Shown one piece after another: positions 1 to 9,172 of a stretch of DNA of 64,000 nucleotides (its first letter is position 1; every line of letters starts with the position of its first letter). The stretch is from positions 2,852,001 through 2,916,000 of the forward strand of contig NZ_CP011005.1 of NCBI RefSeq assembly GCF_000950575.1, written 5' to 3'. This DNA is from Psychromicrobium lacuslunae. GTDB taxonomy: Bacteria; Actinomycetota; Actinomycetes; Actinomycetales; Micrococcaceae. The position numbers and the translations under genes were made by a program. Under the pieces are notes generated by a model. It saw only the letters and a program-made list of their open reading frames with translations. It made no database searches and was not told where the DNA came from.

Positions 1-29
1 CAAATTCGGACATGAAGGGATCTACACCA

Positions 30-959
30 GTGGCAAACAACGTCGTTGATCGCCCGCTGCGGTGGCGGAACAGCAAGCGCAGCGAGCGCCCCACCTGGAT
101 GGAAAAACCGCACCCAGTCAGCTTGATATTCAAGCTGCTGGCGATCGCATTAATCATTTTTCTGACCCTTTACCCGATGCTCGCGGTGCTCGGCACCAGC
201 TTCTCCGGCCAGGCTGAAATAGCGCAGAACAATGGCTTGGTGCTCTTCCCCCTGCATCCCACCTTCGACGCCTACCAGACCATCTTCTCCGGCGGCGTGG
301 TCACCAGTGCACTCCTCAGATCGCTACTGATCACCATTGTCGGAACCGCTGCCTCGCTGGCCATCACCGTGGCAATGGCTTACGGCCTGACCAGGCGAGA
401 CCTGGTTGGCGGCAAGTTCTTCCTCACCGCGGCACTTTTCACCATGCTGTTCAGCGCGGGCATCATCCCGAATTTCCTGGTGGTCAAGGAGCTGGGCTTG
501 CTCAATAATTACGCCGCTTTAATCCTGCCGGTGATGATCTCTGCCTTCAATTTGATTGTGATTCGTTCCTTCTTTCAGAACCTCCCCCAGGAGCTGATCG
601 AAGCGGCGCGAATCGACGGTGTGGGCGATTTCGGCATCCTGATCCGGATCGTGCTGCCGCTCTCCAAAGGTGTGCTGGCGGTAATCGGCCTGTTTTACGC
701 GGTCAATTACTGGAATGCCTTCTTCAGCGCGATGCTCTATCTGGACGCCGATCAATGGCCACTGCCGATGATCCTGAGGCAATATGCCCTGCTCGGTCAA
801 CCGATGACGGACGGCGCAAATACTGCCGAAATCGCGGCCCCATCACAAGCCATCCAGATGGCTGTCGTGGTGATCAGCCTGATCCCCATCGTGCTGGTCT
901 TCCCTTTCCTCCAGCGTTACTTCACCAAGGGCGTCCTCACCGGCGCCGTCAAAGGCTGA
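30..959 (+). CDS. Carbohydrate ABC transporter permease (LplC/MalG type)
   Basis: Inner-membrane permease of a CUT1-type sugar ABC importer. About six hydrophobic segments are visible, and the cytoplasmic EAA loop that contacts the ATPase reads EAARIDGVGDFGILIRIVLP. Length (309 residues) fits the family. A GTG at 30 has an AAGGGA Shine-Dalgarno 9 bases upstream; an ATG at 12 in the same frame has no visible ribosome site, so the GTG is preferred, although the window edge hides the context. The next gene encodes the binding protein. A partner permease (LplB type) is expected just upstream of the window. Many importers of this class share a common ATPase (MsiK type), and none is encoded here. 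Substrate is unknown; the following genes suggest an oligosaccharide or glycoside. Confidence 0.93.
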   Translation: MANNVVDRPLRWRNSKRSERPTWMEKPHPVSLIFKLLAIALIIFLTLYPMLAVLGTSFSGQAEIAQNNGLVLFPLHPTFDAYQTIFSGGVVTSALLRSLLITIVGTAASLAITVAMAYGLTRRDLVGGKFFLTAALFTMLFSAGIIPNFLVVKELGLLNNYAALILPVMISAFNLIVIRSFFQNLPQELIEAARIDGVGDFGILIRIVLPLSKGVLAVIGLFYAVNYWNAFFSAMLYLDADQWPLPMILRQYALLGQPMTDGANTAEIAAPSQAIQMAVVVISLIPIVLVFPFLQRYFTKGVLTGAVKG

Positions 960-1005
960 GTCCTCAGCACCAGGCCAGCTAACCATCCCACTACCGAAGG
1001 AAATC

Positions 1006-2649
1006 ATGACCGAATCCTTGAGCCACAGCAGCCGCCGGTCCTTTCTGGCACTGGCGGGACTGAGTACCGCATTCATTGGCACTGCCTTCCTGACCGGCTG
1101 CGGTCAACGCACCCCCTCCGGCAACGTGACCGGAGGAGATGTCACCCTGCCTCAGTACACCCCGGCCAAAGATTTTAAGCCTGACTTGGCTGGCACCAAG
1201 GACGGTGTACCGGCGGCCTTCTACAACTATCCGAAACCTTACAAAACAGTCAGTACGCCACCGCTCAAGGGCCAAAGCTACAGCGCCACGACGCTGCTCT
1301 TCGGTCCGGTAGCCAACGCTAAAAACAACAACCCGGCCTGGCAGGAAATTGAAAAACGCCTCGGCGGCAGCATTGAACTCACCGCGGTCTCTTCCGACGA
1401 CTACGGCACCAAGCTGAATACCCAAATCGCGGGTGGCAACCTACCGGACATGATGTTCAACGATGGCGCCGCGATTCCCGATATTGTCAGCTTCCTGCAG
1501 TCCAGTTGTGCCGATCTGACTCCTTTCCTCAGTGGCGAAAACATCAAGGCTTACCCCAATCTGGCAGCGATTCCCGAGGTCTATTGGAAGGCCTGCGTAC
1601 AGGCCGGGAAGATCTATTTCCTGCCCATCCCGCGCGGTCTGACCGGAGGATCCGGTTTCTTCAACCACACCCTGCTGAAGCAGGCAGGCATTGAATCAAC
1701 CGAGCAGATCAAGAACAAAGACGATTTCAGCTCAGTGCTCAAGGAACTCACCCGGCCACAGCAGAACCAATGGGCGCTAGGTAGCACCGGCTTCGGCCTG
1801 CCCACCCTGCACCACATCTTCCGCACTCCTTACCAGTGGCGCTTGGATCAAAATGAATTGGTCAAGGACTTTGAGACCGACGAATATCTGGCGGCGGTTG
1901 AGTACGCTGCGGGCCTCTACAAAGCCGGCTATTACTGCCCAGGATCGGACGGCTGGACGAAGAGTCAGATGGTCAACGCCTTCGTCTCCGGCAAGGTCAC
2001 CATGATCTACGACGGGCTGCCCGCCTACCTGAGCAGCACCGGTTATGCGGTCTCACTACCCCAGGCCAACTCCAGCTACCGAGCGATGCCAATTATTCCG
2101 TTCGGGCACGATGGCGGTAAGGGGCAGGCCTGGATCGACAACGTTGTAGTGGGAACCACAATGTTCAAGAAGAACGACGAGAACAAAATCAAAGACCTGC
2201 TCTCGGTGGCAAACTTCCTGGCGGCACCCTTCGGCAGCGAAGAGTACCTATTGATCAACTACGGCATTGAGGGCACTGACTACACTCTCGACGCGAAAGG
2301 TAATCCGCAGGCCACCCCGCAGGCGCAGCAGCACACCGGGGTACCGTGGAAATTCCTGGCCGCTCCGCAGCAGGCAATTTACAGCCCACTCGGTAAAACT
2401 CCGGTGGACACTCTGCATGCTGCCTATACCAAACTCATTCCGGGCGCCTCGGTGAATCCTTGCGCCAATCTTTTCAGTGCCACCGATGCGGCCAAGGGCA
2501 ACGTCCTGAGCAAGGGCGTCACCGATACAGTGAAGGGCTTTATCGCCGGGCGGCAAAGCATGGACGACCTCAAAAACTCGATCAACAAATGGAAGCAGTC
2601 CGGCGGAGACACTATCCGAGGAGAATACGAGAAACTACTGAGCAAGTAA
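1006..2649 (+). CDS. Extracellular sugar-binding lipoprotein (LplA-like), Tat exported
   Basis: Binding protein that captures the substrate outside the cell and delivers it to the permease encoded upstream. The N-terminus has a twin arginine (R10-R11 in SRRSFLALAG), a hydrophobic stretch and a lipobox LTGC with the lipidated cysteine at C32, so it is probably a Tat-exported lipoprotein. At 547 residues it matches the long LplA/LipO group of type 1 solute-binding proteins rather than the roughly 420-residue MalE group. An AAGGAA ribosome site precedes the ATG. It lies 46 bases after the permease and 50 bases before the DUF2264 gene, so it belongs to the same transcription unit. Confidence 0.92.
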   Translation: MTESLSHSSRRSFLALAGLSTAFIGTAFLTGCGQRTPSGNVTGGDVTLPQYTPAKDFKPDLAGTKDGVPAAFYNYPKPYKTVSTPPLKGQSYSATTLLFGPVANAKNNNPAWQEIEKRLGGSIELTAVSSDDYGTKLNTQIAGGNLPDMMFNDGAAIPDIVSFLQSSCADLTPFLSGENIKAYPNLAAIPEVYWKACVQAGKIYFLPIPRGLTGGSGFFNHTLLKQAGIESTEQIKNKDDFSSVLKELTRPQQNQWALGSTGFGLPTLHHIFRTPYQWRLDQNELVKDFETDEYLAAVEYAAGLYKAGYYCPGSDGWTKSQMVNAFVSGKVTMIYDGLPAYLSSTGYAVSLPQANSSYRAMPIIPFGHDGGKGQAWIDNVVVGTTMFKKNDENKIKDLLSVANFLAAPFGSEEYLLINYGIEGTDYTLDAKGNPQATPQAQQHTGVPWKFLAAPQQAIYSPLGKTPVDTLHAAYTKLIPGASVNPCANLFSATDAAKGNVLSKGVTDTVKGFIAGRQSMDDLKNSINKWKQSGGDTIRGEYEKLLSK

Positions 2650-2699
2650 CACTTCTCCCCGCACCGCGACCGGCCAATCTTCAAGGACACTTTTTCACC

Positions 2700-4679
2700 A
2701 TGTCACCGTCCCCTTTTGCCTTACCTGCCCTCGATCCCGTGCTATCCGCGCGGACCGGTTGGACCCGAGAGCACTGGTGGCGCACCGCCGACCGCTGGCT
2801 GGCTCCGGTGCTTGCCGCCGCCAGTCCTGGACACGCCTTGCCGGTGCTGCCGGGCCGGGTGACGCGCGACGGCGAGCGTCGGGAGAGCATGGAGTTGATT
2901 GGCCGCAGCCTGCTCTTGGCGGCACCGCGGATCGCTGGTGCCCATCAGTCCACTAGCTCCGCCGAAGAACGTGCCGACGGTGAACGGCTTGCAGCCTGGT
3001 ACCGACAGGCGCTGATTAGCGGAACCAGCCCGGATGGGCCGGAGGCCTGGCCACTGGGGGTTTCCTGTCGGACGCCCTTGCAAGGGGTGACCAATTCCAT
3101 CGTGGAAGCCGCCAATATTTCCTATGCCCTGGCGACCGCGACTGAGCAGCTCTGGGAGCCGCTCAGCGATTCCGAAAAAGCTCAGCTGGCCGCCTGGCTG
3201 CGTCATCACGCCTCGCTAGAGGTCTGGCAGAACAACTGGCAGCTTTTCCCGGCGCTCGCCGAGGGCTTCCTACGTTCGGTGGGTGAGGACGTCCGTGGGC
3301 TGCATAACTCCCGGAATGTGGCGAGAGTTGAGGGTTGGTACACGAACGAGGGTTGGTACACGGACGGTCCGGAACACGCCTATGACTACTACAACGCTTG
3401 GGCTATTCACCCCTACTTAGAGGCCTGGTATCGGCTGACCGGAACCACGCAGAGCGCGGAAGGGCAACGCCATCTTGGCCGGCTGAGCGAGTTCGTCGCA
3501 GGTTTCGGCAGCTTCGTCGCCGACGATGGTTCGCTGCTACATTTTGGTCGCTCGCTCAGCTATCGCACCGCTGCCCTGGCCGCACTGTGGAGTGCAGAAG
3601 CGGCCGGGGTAAACCCGCTCGGTCCGGGTGAGTCCCGAGCCCTCGCCTCCGCCGTGCTCAGCCGATTTATCGATCGGGGTGTCGGGGTCGACGAGCCGCT
3701 GAGCTTGGGCTGGTACCAGCCCCACCTCGGCAGCTGCCAAAGCTACAGCGGATTCGGCTCGCCCTTCCTGGCTGGTATCGGCTTCTCAGGCTTAGCGCTG
3801 CCAGCCGATCACCCGGTCTGGACCAAACCCGAGCCGAGCGCTGAGACCACCAACGCAGCCGCCGTCATCCGTTCAGTGCCTGACCTCGGCTGGTCGCTGG
3901 CGCGTGCCGATGGCGTGGTCAGGCTGATTAACCATGGCAGCGATCACTGCTGGTTGCCGGTGGAGGGAGGCGCCGACCCGGACGATCCGCACTACGCTAA
4001 ATTCGCCTATTCCTCACATACCGCACCGGGAACCGGTGCCGCCTGGCGGGACAATATCGACGGCCATCTGGCGCTACTGAATGCCGACGGCGTGGCCAGC
4101 CGCCGTGCCGCACTGCGCGGAACTCGCAGTGAAGGCGCGATCAGCGGATCTGTTCAGCTGCCACAACTCAACGGCAAGACCCTGCCCGGCAGTGCGGTGC
4201 TGACCGTGTCAATTCTGCACGCCGACCATGAGTTGCGCTGCCACCTGGTGTACGGGGCGGAGCATTACAGCCTTCGTGAAGGCAGCTTCGCGCTGGCCGC
4301 AGAGCAACCACCGGAGCTGAGCATCGAAGGCCTCGCCGCCCGGCTGGAAACCGCCGAGCTGCGTAGCGGGCTGCTCGGCCTGCACGGCTGGCAAAGCATT
4401 AGCTCGGCGCGCTACCAGGGGTGCAATGCGCTCGGTGAGCACTCAGCAGTGGCCTTCCTGCAGGCCACCGGCTCTCCGGGTCCTACGGTATACATCGCGC
4501 TACACAGCTTGGGCCGCAGCGCACCGCCGCGCCAGGCTGCCGAGGTAGTGAGGGTCGAAGTGGCGGGCTCGAGCGTGCACTGGAACTGGGTCGACGGGGA
4601 ATCCGGGACGGTCGACATTGCCAGCTTTGTGCCCTGGGACGGCGTGCTCAAAGGATTCAGCGAAAGGGTCATCGGGTGA
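2700..4679 (+). CDS. DUF2264 domain protein, putative intracellular glycan-processing enzyme
   Basis: A 659-residue protein that looks like the DUF2264 family over its full length. An N-terminal helix-rich part (WLAPVLAAASPGH onwards) resembles alpha/alpha-toroid enzymes, followed by a beta-rich C-terminal half. No signal peptide is visible, so it should act on imported substrate. The frame stays open upstream to 2460 inside the binding-protein gene, but the ATG at 2700 has an AAGGA site at 2682-2686 and starts the family-like sequence, so it is chosen. The last four bases overlap the GH29 gene start (GTGA). No activity is firmly established for the family as far as I know; a polysaccharide-lyase or glycosidase role is inference from fold resemblance and from the neighbours. 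Confidence 0.85.
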   Translation: MSPSPFALPALDPVLSARTGWTREHWWRTADRWLAPVLAAASPGHALPVLPGRVTRDGERRESMELIGRSLLLAAPRIAGAHQSTSSAEERADGERLAAWYRQALISGTSPDGPEAWPLGVSCRTPLQGVTNSIVEAANISYALATATEQLWEPLSDSEKAQLAAWLRHHASLEVWQNNWQLFPALAEGFLRSVGEDVRGLHNSRNVARVEGWYTNEGWYTDGPEHAYDYYNAWAIHPYLEAWYRLTGTTQSAEGQRHLGRLSEFVAGFGSFVADDGSLLHFGRSLSYRTAALAALWSAEAAGVNPLGPGESRALASAVLSRFIDRGVGVDEPLSLGWYQPHLGSCQSYSGFGSPFLAGIGFSGLALPADHPVWTKPEPSAETTNAAAVIRSVPDLGWSLARADGVVRLINHGSDHCWLPVEGGADPDDPHYAKFAYSSHTAPGTGAAWRDNIDGHLALLNADGVASRRAALRGTRSEGAISGSVQLPQLNGKTLPGSAVLTVSILHADHELRCHLVYGAEHYSLREGSFALAAEQPPELSIEGLAARLETAELRSGLLGLHGWQSISSARYQGCNALGEHSAVAFLQATGSPGPTVYIALHSLGRSAPPRQAAEVVRVEVAGSSVHWNWVDGESGTVDIASFVPWDGVLKGFSERVIG

Positions 4680-6040
4680 TTGAACTCAATTACGGCGCGA
4701 GCCGACAGCAGCCCCGGCAAGATGCCGCGATGCAGCGGTTTCGTGAGCATCGCTTCGGTCAGTTCGTGCACTGGGGGCTTTACGCCATGCCGGCCGGCTA
4801 CTGGCAGGGCACAGAGTATCGTTTTGCGGCGGAATTTCTGCAAAAAACCGCCAATATTCCGGAGCCGGAGTGGGCGGAATTGGCTCAGCAGTTCAGTGCT
4901 GAGGCTTTCGACGCCGATGCCTGGGCCGCTCTGGCAGCTCGCAGCGGGGTCAAATATGCCACCTTCACTACCAAACATCACGATGGCTTCTGCCTCTGGC
5001 CGAGCCAGTACACCGACTTCCACTCCGGAAACACGCCGGCCGCCCGCGACTTCATCGGCGAACTAGTCGCGGCCTATCAGCGACACGGTATTGATGTCTA
5101 CCTCTACTATTCAGTGCTGGACTGGCACCATCCGGATTGGCGCTATCGCCTGGAGAGTGCCGAGGATCAGCAGGCCTTCAAGCGTTATTTGGATTTTGCC
5201 ATGAACCAACTGGTGGAATTGGCGCAACGTTACCCCAGCGTGAAGGGTTTCTGGTTCGACGGCACCTGGGACGAATCGGTAAAGGCCAATGGCCGCTGGA
5301 CCTGGGAAGTGGAACAACGACTTAAGGAACTCATCCCAGGGCTCATCGTGAGCAGCCGACTGCGCGCCGATGACCTGGGAGCCCGGCATCGTGATTCAAA
5401 TGGCTCGCTGATGGGTGACTACGAGAGCGGCTATGAACGTCGGCTGCCAGACCCTTGGGACCGCTCGGTCTGCGAGCAGGACTGGGAGGCGTGTATGACG
5501 ATTCCGCAGGCCAGTTGGGGCTACCACGCCGGGCCCTGGGCGAAGCGAACTCGGAAGAGCGCTGCGGAGCTGATCGATATGATCGCGCACTGCACCTCAT
5601 TAAGCGGGAACTTCCTGCTCAACTTCGGGCCACGCGGCGATGGTTCTATTGACCCGGAGGATGCCGCCCTAGCCGAGCAGATCGGCAATTGGCTGGCTCA
5701 GAACGGGGCGGCAATCTACGGCAAAGGCGTGGCCACGAACTGGAGTTACCCAGGCTGGGGTTATTACACCCAGGAGGCGGATTCGGAAACCGTGTATGCG
5801 GTAGTGACAAAATGGCCAACCGCTCGTCGGCTCCGCTTGCAGTTGCCAGCGGGTGAACGGTTACTCGCTGCCACCCTCTTGCGGGAACCCGCCCTGCAAC
5901 TGAATCCTCAGGAGCTGGAGACTTCGCTTTTCGAACTTGAGCTGGGCAATAGCTCGGAGGAGACACTGGTTTTCGAGCTGACCACCGCAGCGGCAGAGGA
6001 GCAGAGCTGGACCGAGCCGAATCCGGATGTGATGGTCTAA
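4676..6040 (+). CDS. GH29 alpha-L-fucosidase-like glycoside hydrolase
   Basis: A retaining glycosidase of family GH29, expected to release L-fucose or a related alpha-linked sugar. Family motifs are clear: FVHWGLYAMPAGYW near the N-terminus, TKHHDGFCLWPS in the middle, YYSVLDWHHPDW, and FWFDGTWDE with the probable catalytic nucleophile D195. The protein is 454 residues with no signal peptide, so it works in the cytoplasm on imported material. It starts with a GTG overlapping the DUF2264 stop by four bases, and its stop shares one base with the next ATG. Such couplings suggest co-translation. The true substrate may not be fucose, because no fucose isomerase, fuculokinase or fuculose aldolase is visible in the operon. 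Confidence 0.9.
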   Translation: MIELNYGASRQQPRQDAAMQRFREHRFGQFVHWGLYAMPAGYWQGTEYRFAAEFLQKTANIPEPEWAELAQQFSAEAFDADAWAALAARSGVKYATFTTKHHDGFCLWPSQYTDFHSGNTPAARDFIGELVAAYQRHGIDVYLYYSVLDWHHPDWRYRLESAEDQQAFKRYLDFAMNQLVELAQRYPSVKGFWFDGTWDESVKANGRWTWEVEQRLKELIPGLIVSSRLRADDLGARHRDSNGSLMGDYESGYERRLPDPWDRSVCEQDWEACMTIPQASWGYHAGPWAKRTRKSAAELIDMIAHCTSLSGNFLLNFGPRGDGSIDPEDAALAEQIGNWLAQNGAAIYGKGVATNWSYPGWGYYTQEADSETVYAVVTKWPTARRLRLQLPAGERLLAATLLREPALQLNPQELETSLFELELGNSSEETLVFELTTAAAEEQSWTEPNPDVMV

Positions 6041-6858
6041 TGCCACTAGCATTTTCTACTCTGGGGTGCCCCTCCGCGAGCCTCGATGAAGTATTCGAAT
6101 TGGCGAACCGCTTCGGCGTCCGCGGCCTCGAATTGCGTTCGGGTGACGACCAACTCGTGCACCCCGGGCTGAGCCCGGCCACCCGCACCGAACTACGCAG
6201 ACGCTGCCAAGCCCAGGGCTTGCATCTGCTCAGCGTAGCCAGCTACCTGCGATTACTCGGTGGTGGCGTCGACAATGACCTCGACGATGCGGAGGCGCAA
6301 CTCACCTTGGCCGCAGATCTGCAGGCCTACGGTCTCCGAGTCTTTCCCGGCGGTGCGACAGATCAGCCGGTAGACACCCAGAGCGATCAGGATTTACTGA
6401 AAAGCCTGTTACTGCTCTCTGAGCGTGCCGCCGCTCTGGGCGTCAAAGTGCTGGTAGAGACCCACGATCAATATCGTCGCGGTCGGGACCTGGCCCGCGT
6501 GCTGCTACAACTGGACAAGAGCCTTCCCGGCCACCAAGTCAGGGTGATCTGGGACCTCAGACACAGCTGGCAAGCGGGCGAATTGCCCTCGGAGACCTAC
6601 CAGTTCCTCAGGCCCTGGCTCGGTTATCTGCAGCTTAAGGATCTACGGTCCAACGGAGAACTGGTCTTGCCCGGTCAGGGTGAGCTTCCGTTACGCGAGA
6701 CGGTCGCGCTGCTCGGGGCGGACAGCTGGTATTCGCTGGAGTGGGAAGCGGCCTGGCACCCGGAATTACCTCCACTCGGCGCTGCCCTTGAGGCACTAGC
6801 TGAACTCAAACTTTTTAGCCAAAACGACACTGAGCTGGTCAAGAGAGGACCACAATGA
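6040..6858 (+). CDS. Sugar phosphate isomerase/epimerase family protein (TIM barrel, copy 1)
   Basis: A 272-residue AP-endonuclease-2/xylose-isomerase-like TIM barrel. Metal-ligand positions typical of the superfamily appear in VLVETHDQYRRG, VRVIWDLRHSW, YLQLKDLR and YSLEWEAAWH. Members of this superfamily act as sugar or keto-sugar isomerases and epimerases, and some cleave 3-keto-glycosides by elimination. The ATG shares its A with the preceding TAA, and the 3' end overlaps the Gfo/Idh/MocA gene by four bases. Pairing with a dehydrogenase of that family suggests it handles an oxidised (keto) sugar. The exact reaction cannot be read from sequence. Confidence 0.85.
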   Translation: MPLAFSTLGCPSASLDEVFELANRFGVRGLELRSGDDQLVHPGLSPATRTELRRRCQAQGLHLLSVASYLRLLGGGVDNDLDDAEAQLTLAADLQAYGLRVFPGGATDQPVDTQSDQDLLKSLLLLSERAAALGVKVLVETHDQYRRGRDLARVLLQLDKSLPGHQVRVIWDLRHSWQAGELPSETYQFLRPWLGYLQLKDLRSNGELVLPGQGELPLRETVALLGADSWYSLEWEAAWHPELPPLGAALEALAELKLFSQNDTELVKRGPQ

Positions 6859-8039
6859 CAACGACTGACCTCAACCCCGGGGCTAAGAAGACACTCAAAA
6901 TTGCCGCCCATGGGGTGACCGGCCGGATGGGCTATCGTCAGCACTTACTAAGGTCGCTGCTACCGCTACGCGAAACCGGGCTGCTACTGGAGGACGGTAG
7001 TAAAGTCGAGATCGAGTTGCTGATCCTTGGCCGAGATCAAGGGAAAATCAAAGAGCTCGCCAGCAAGCATCACATCGCGGAATGGTCGACCGACGTCGCT
7101 ACCGCGCTCACCGACCCATCGGTCGACGTCTTCTTCGACGCGGCCACTACGACGATGCGACCCGACCTTTTGCACCGAGCGCTCACCGCGGGTAAACACA
7201 TTTACTCCGAGAAACCCACTGCTCTCGACTCAGCTACTGCGATTTCCCTGGCCCGCGCCGCTGCGGGCTCGGAGCGCACCAGCGGGGTGGTGCATGACAA
7301 GTTGTACCTGCCCGGCCTGGTCAAGCTTCGTCGGCTGATCGACCAGGGATTTTTCGGCCGCTTGCTGTCCCTGCGCGGTGAGTTTGGTTACTGGGTTTTC
7401 GAAGGCGACACCCAGGCTGCGCAACGACCCTCCTGGAACTACCGGAAAGAGGACGGCGGTGGTATTACCACCGATATGTTCTGCCATTGGAACTACGTAC
7501 TTGAGGGCCTGATTGGCCCGGTGCGCAGCGTCGACGCCAAGATCGTCACCCATATTCCGCAGCGCTGGGACGAGCAGGGTAAGGCCTACCAGGTCACCGC
7601 TGACGATGCTGCCTACGGCAGTTTCGAATTGGAAGGCCCCGATGGCGGCCAGGTAATAGCTCAGATTAACTCCTCCTGGGCGGTTCGGGTGCACCGCGAT
7701 GAACTGGTGGAATTCCAGCTGGACGGCACCGAAGGCTCGGCCGTCGCGGGGCTTTTCCACTGTGTCGCTCAGCACCGGGCGAACACTCCTAAACCGGTCT
7801 GGAATCCCGATCTGCCGGTCGCCGAGTCTTTTCGCGAGCAGTGGTTTGAGGTGCCGGACAATGCCGCCCTGGAGAACGGGTTCGCGGCACAATGGCAGGA
7901 ATTTTTGCGGGACTGTCTGGCTGGCCGGAAGCATCGTTTCGATCTACTCTCGGCGGCTCGCGGCGTGCAGTTGGCCGAGCTCGGCCTGGCGGCCAGCAGC
8001 GAGCGCCGCACCGTCGATGTACCGGAGATCGGCTTATGA
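6855..8039 (+). CDS. Gfo/Idh/MocA family NAD(P)-dependent sugar oxidoreductase
   Basis: A 394-residue dehydrogenase. The N-terminal Rossmann fold begins at KIAAHGVTGRMGYRQHLL (a slightly unusual AAHGVTGRMG nucleotide loop), and the family EKP motif is at HIYSEKP. The C-terminal sheet domain carries GGGITTDMFCHWNY, with the probable catalytic His. Such enzymes oxidise a ring hydroxyl or inositol hydroxyl to a ketone. The ATG overlaps the previous stop (ATGA), and its own TGA overlaps the DUF993 start. Its place between two isomerase-like barrels suggests it creates the keto intermediate that they process. Confidence 0.9.
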   Translation: MTTTDLNPGAKKTLKIAAHGVTGRMGYRQHLLRSLLPLRETGLLLEDGSKVEIELLILGRDQGKIKELASKHHIAEWSTDVATALTDPSVDVFFDAATTTMRPDLLHRALTAGKHIYSEKPTALDSATAISLARAAAGSERTSGVVHDKLYLPGLVKLRRLIDQGFFGRLLSLRGEFGYWVFEGDTQAAQRPSWNYRKEDGGGITTDMFCHWNYVLEGLIGPVRSVDAKIVTHIPQRWDEQGKAYQVTADDAAYGSFELEGPDGGQVIAQINSSWAVRVHRDELVEFQLDGTEGSAVAGLFHCVAQHRANTPKPVWNPDLPVAESFREQWFEVPDNAALENGFAAQWQEFLRDCLAGRKHRFDLLSAARGVQLAELGLAASSERRTVDVPEIGL

Positions 8040-9172
8040 GCAACCTCGGCCAGCTCGACGCGGCACCCCGTACTGCTCCGGTCTTCAATTCGCGCCGAGC
8101 CTATGCGGCTGCTCATGTGGTGCCCCAGGCCGAAGCTGAGAACACTCCGGGCGGCGCGGTGAAACTCGACTGGGACGCCACCTTGCGAATCCGGCATCGG
8201 CTCTGGCAACTCGGACTTGGCGTGGCAGAGGCAATGGATACCGCGCAGCGCGGTATGGGCCTGGACTGGCCGAGCAGTGCCGAACTGATTCGACGTTCCG
8301 CCCAGGAGGCACAAGCGGTGAACGGCCTCTTGGCCTGCGGAGCTGGCACCGATCAACTCGATCCAGCCAGCATCGGCGACGGTGGCGCCAAGGCTCTGAA
8401 ACGCATTCTGGCTGCTTACCGGCAGCAAATCGATGTGGTGCAGAATGCCGGTGGAACAGTAATTTTAATGGCTTCTCGTGCTTTGGCTAAGGCAGCCAGG
8501 CATGCCGATGACTATTTCACGGTGTATTCCACCCTGCTTGATGAACTGGATCGTCCAGCGATCCTGCACTGGCTGGGCGATATGTTTGATCCGGCCTTGC
8601 GCGGATATTGGGGTTCGACCGATCTGCAGAGCGCCGAGCAGACCGTGCTGCAGATCATCAGCGCGCATCCCGAAAAGGTTGATGGCATCAAAATGTCGCT
8701 GCTGGATCCGGGCCGCGAAATCTCATTGCGCCGTCGTCTACCACTCGGCGTCAGAATGTACACCGGAGATGACTATAACTACTCATCGCTTATCCACGGC
8801 GATGAATACGGCCACTCGGATGCACTGTTGGGCGCCTTCGCAGCGATTGCCCCGGTGGCATCAGAGGCACTAGCGGCCTATGACCGCGGCGAACCGGAGC
8901 AGGGCCGAGCTCTGCTGGCCACTACCGAAGAGCTCAGCCGGCATATCTTCGCCGAACCGACCTACTACTACAAGACCGGCATCGCCTTCCTATCCTGGCT
9001 TAATGGCGATCAACCGGGTTTCCAGATGGTGGCCGGACTGCATGCCGCCCGCTCGGTGCCGCATTTGCGCGAGCTGCACCGGCTGGCCAGCCTGGCCGGG
9101 GTGCTCAAGGATCCTGGTTTGGCCCGCTCCCGGATGGACGACTGGTTGCGAGTCTGTGGAGTGCAGCGATGA
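8036..9172 (+). CDS. DUF993 family protein, class I aldolase-like (DapA superfamily)
   Basis: A 378-residue DUF993 protein, often annotated as dihydrodipicolinate synthase family. The motif VDGIKMSLLD places a lysine (K219) where DapA-type aldolases carry the Schiff-base lysine (GIK), so a retro-aldol cleavage or lyase step is likely. An acidic, aromatic loop follows (MYTGDDYNYSSLIHGDEYGH). The ATG at 8036 overlaps the upstream TGA by four bases and is chosen over a longer in-frame extension to 7892 that runs inside the oxidoreductase gene. The downstream isomerase gene overlaps by four bases. Membership in a sugar operon supports cleavage of a modified sugar acid or keto-sugar; the substrate is unknown. 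Confidence 0.82.
   Translation: MSNLGQLDAAPRTAPVFNSRRAYAAAHVVPQAEAENTPGGAVKLDWDATLRIRHRLWQLGLGVAEAMDTAQRGMGLDWPSSAELIRRSAQEAQAVNGLLACGAGTDQLDPASIGDGGAKALKRILAAYRQQIDVVQNAGGTVILMASRALAKAARHADDYFTVYSTLLDELDRPAILHWLGDMFDPALRGYWGSTDLQSAEQTVLQIISAHPEKVDGIKMSLLDPGREISLRRRLPLGVRMYTGDDYNYSSLIHGDEYGHSDALLGAFAAIAPVASEALAAYDRGEPEQGRALLATTEELSRHIFAEPTYYYKTGIAFLSWLNGDQPGFQMVAGLHAARSVPHLRELHRLASLAGVLKDPGLARSRMDDWLRVCGVQR

Noticed and set aside
2460-2699. 80-codon upstream extension of the DUF2264 protein
   Set aside because: It lies within the binding-protein gene in another frame. The ATG at 2700 has its own ribosome site.
7892-8035. 48-codon upstream extension of the DUF993 protein
   Set aside because: It is inside the oxidoreductase gene. 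The ATG at 8036 shows the ATGA overlap used throughout the operon.
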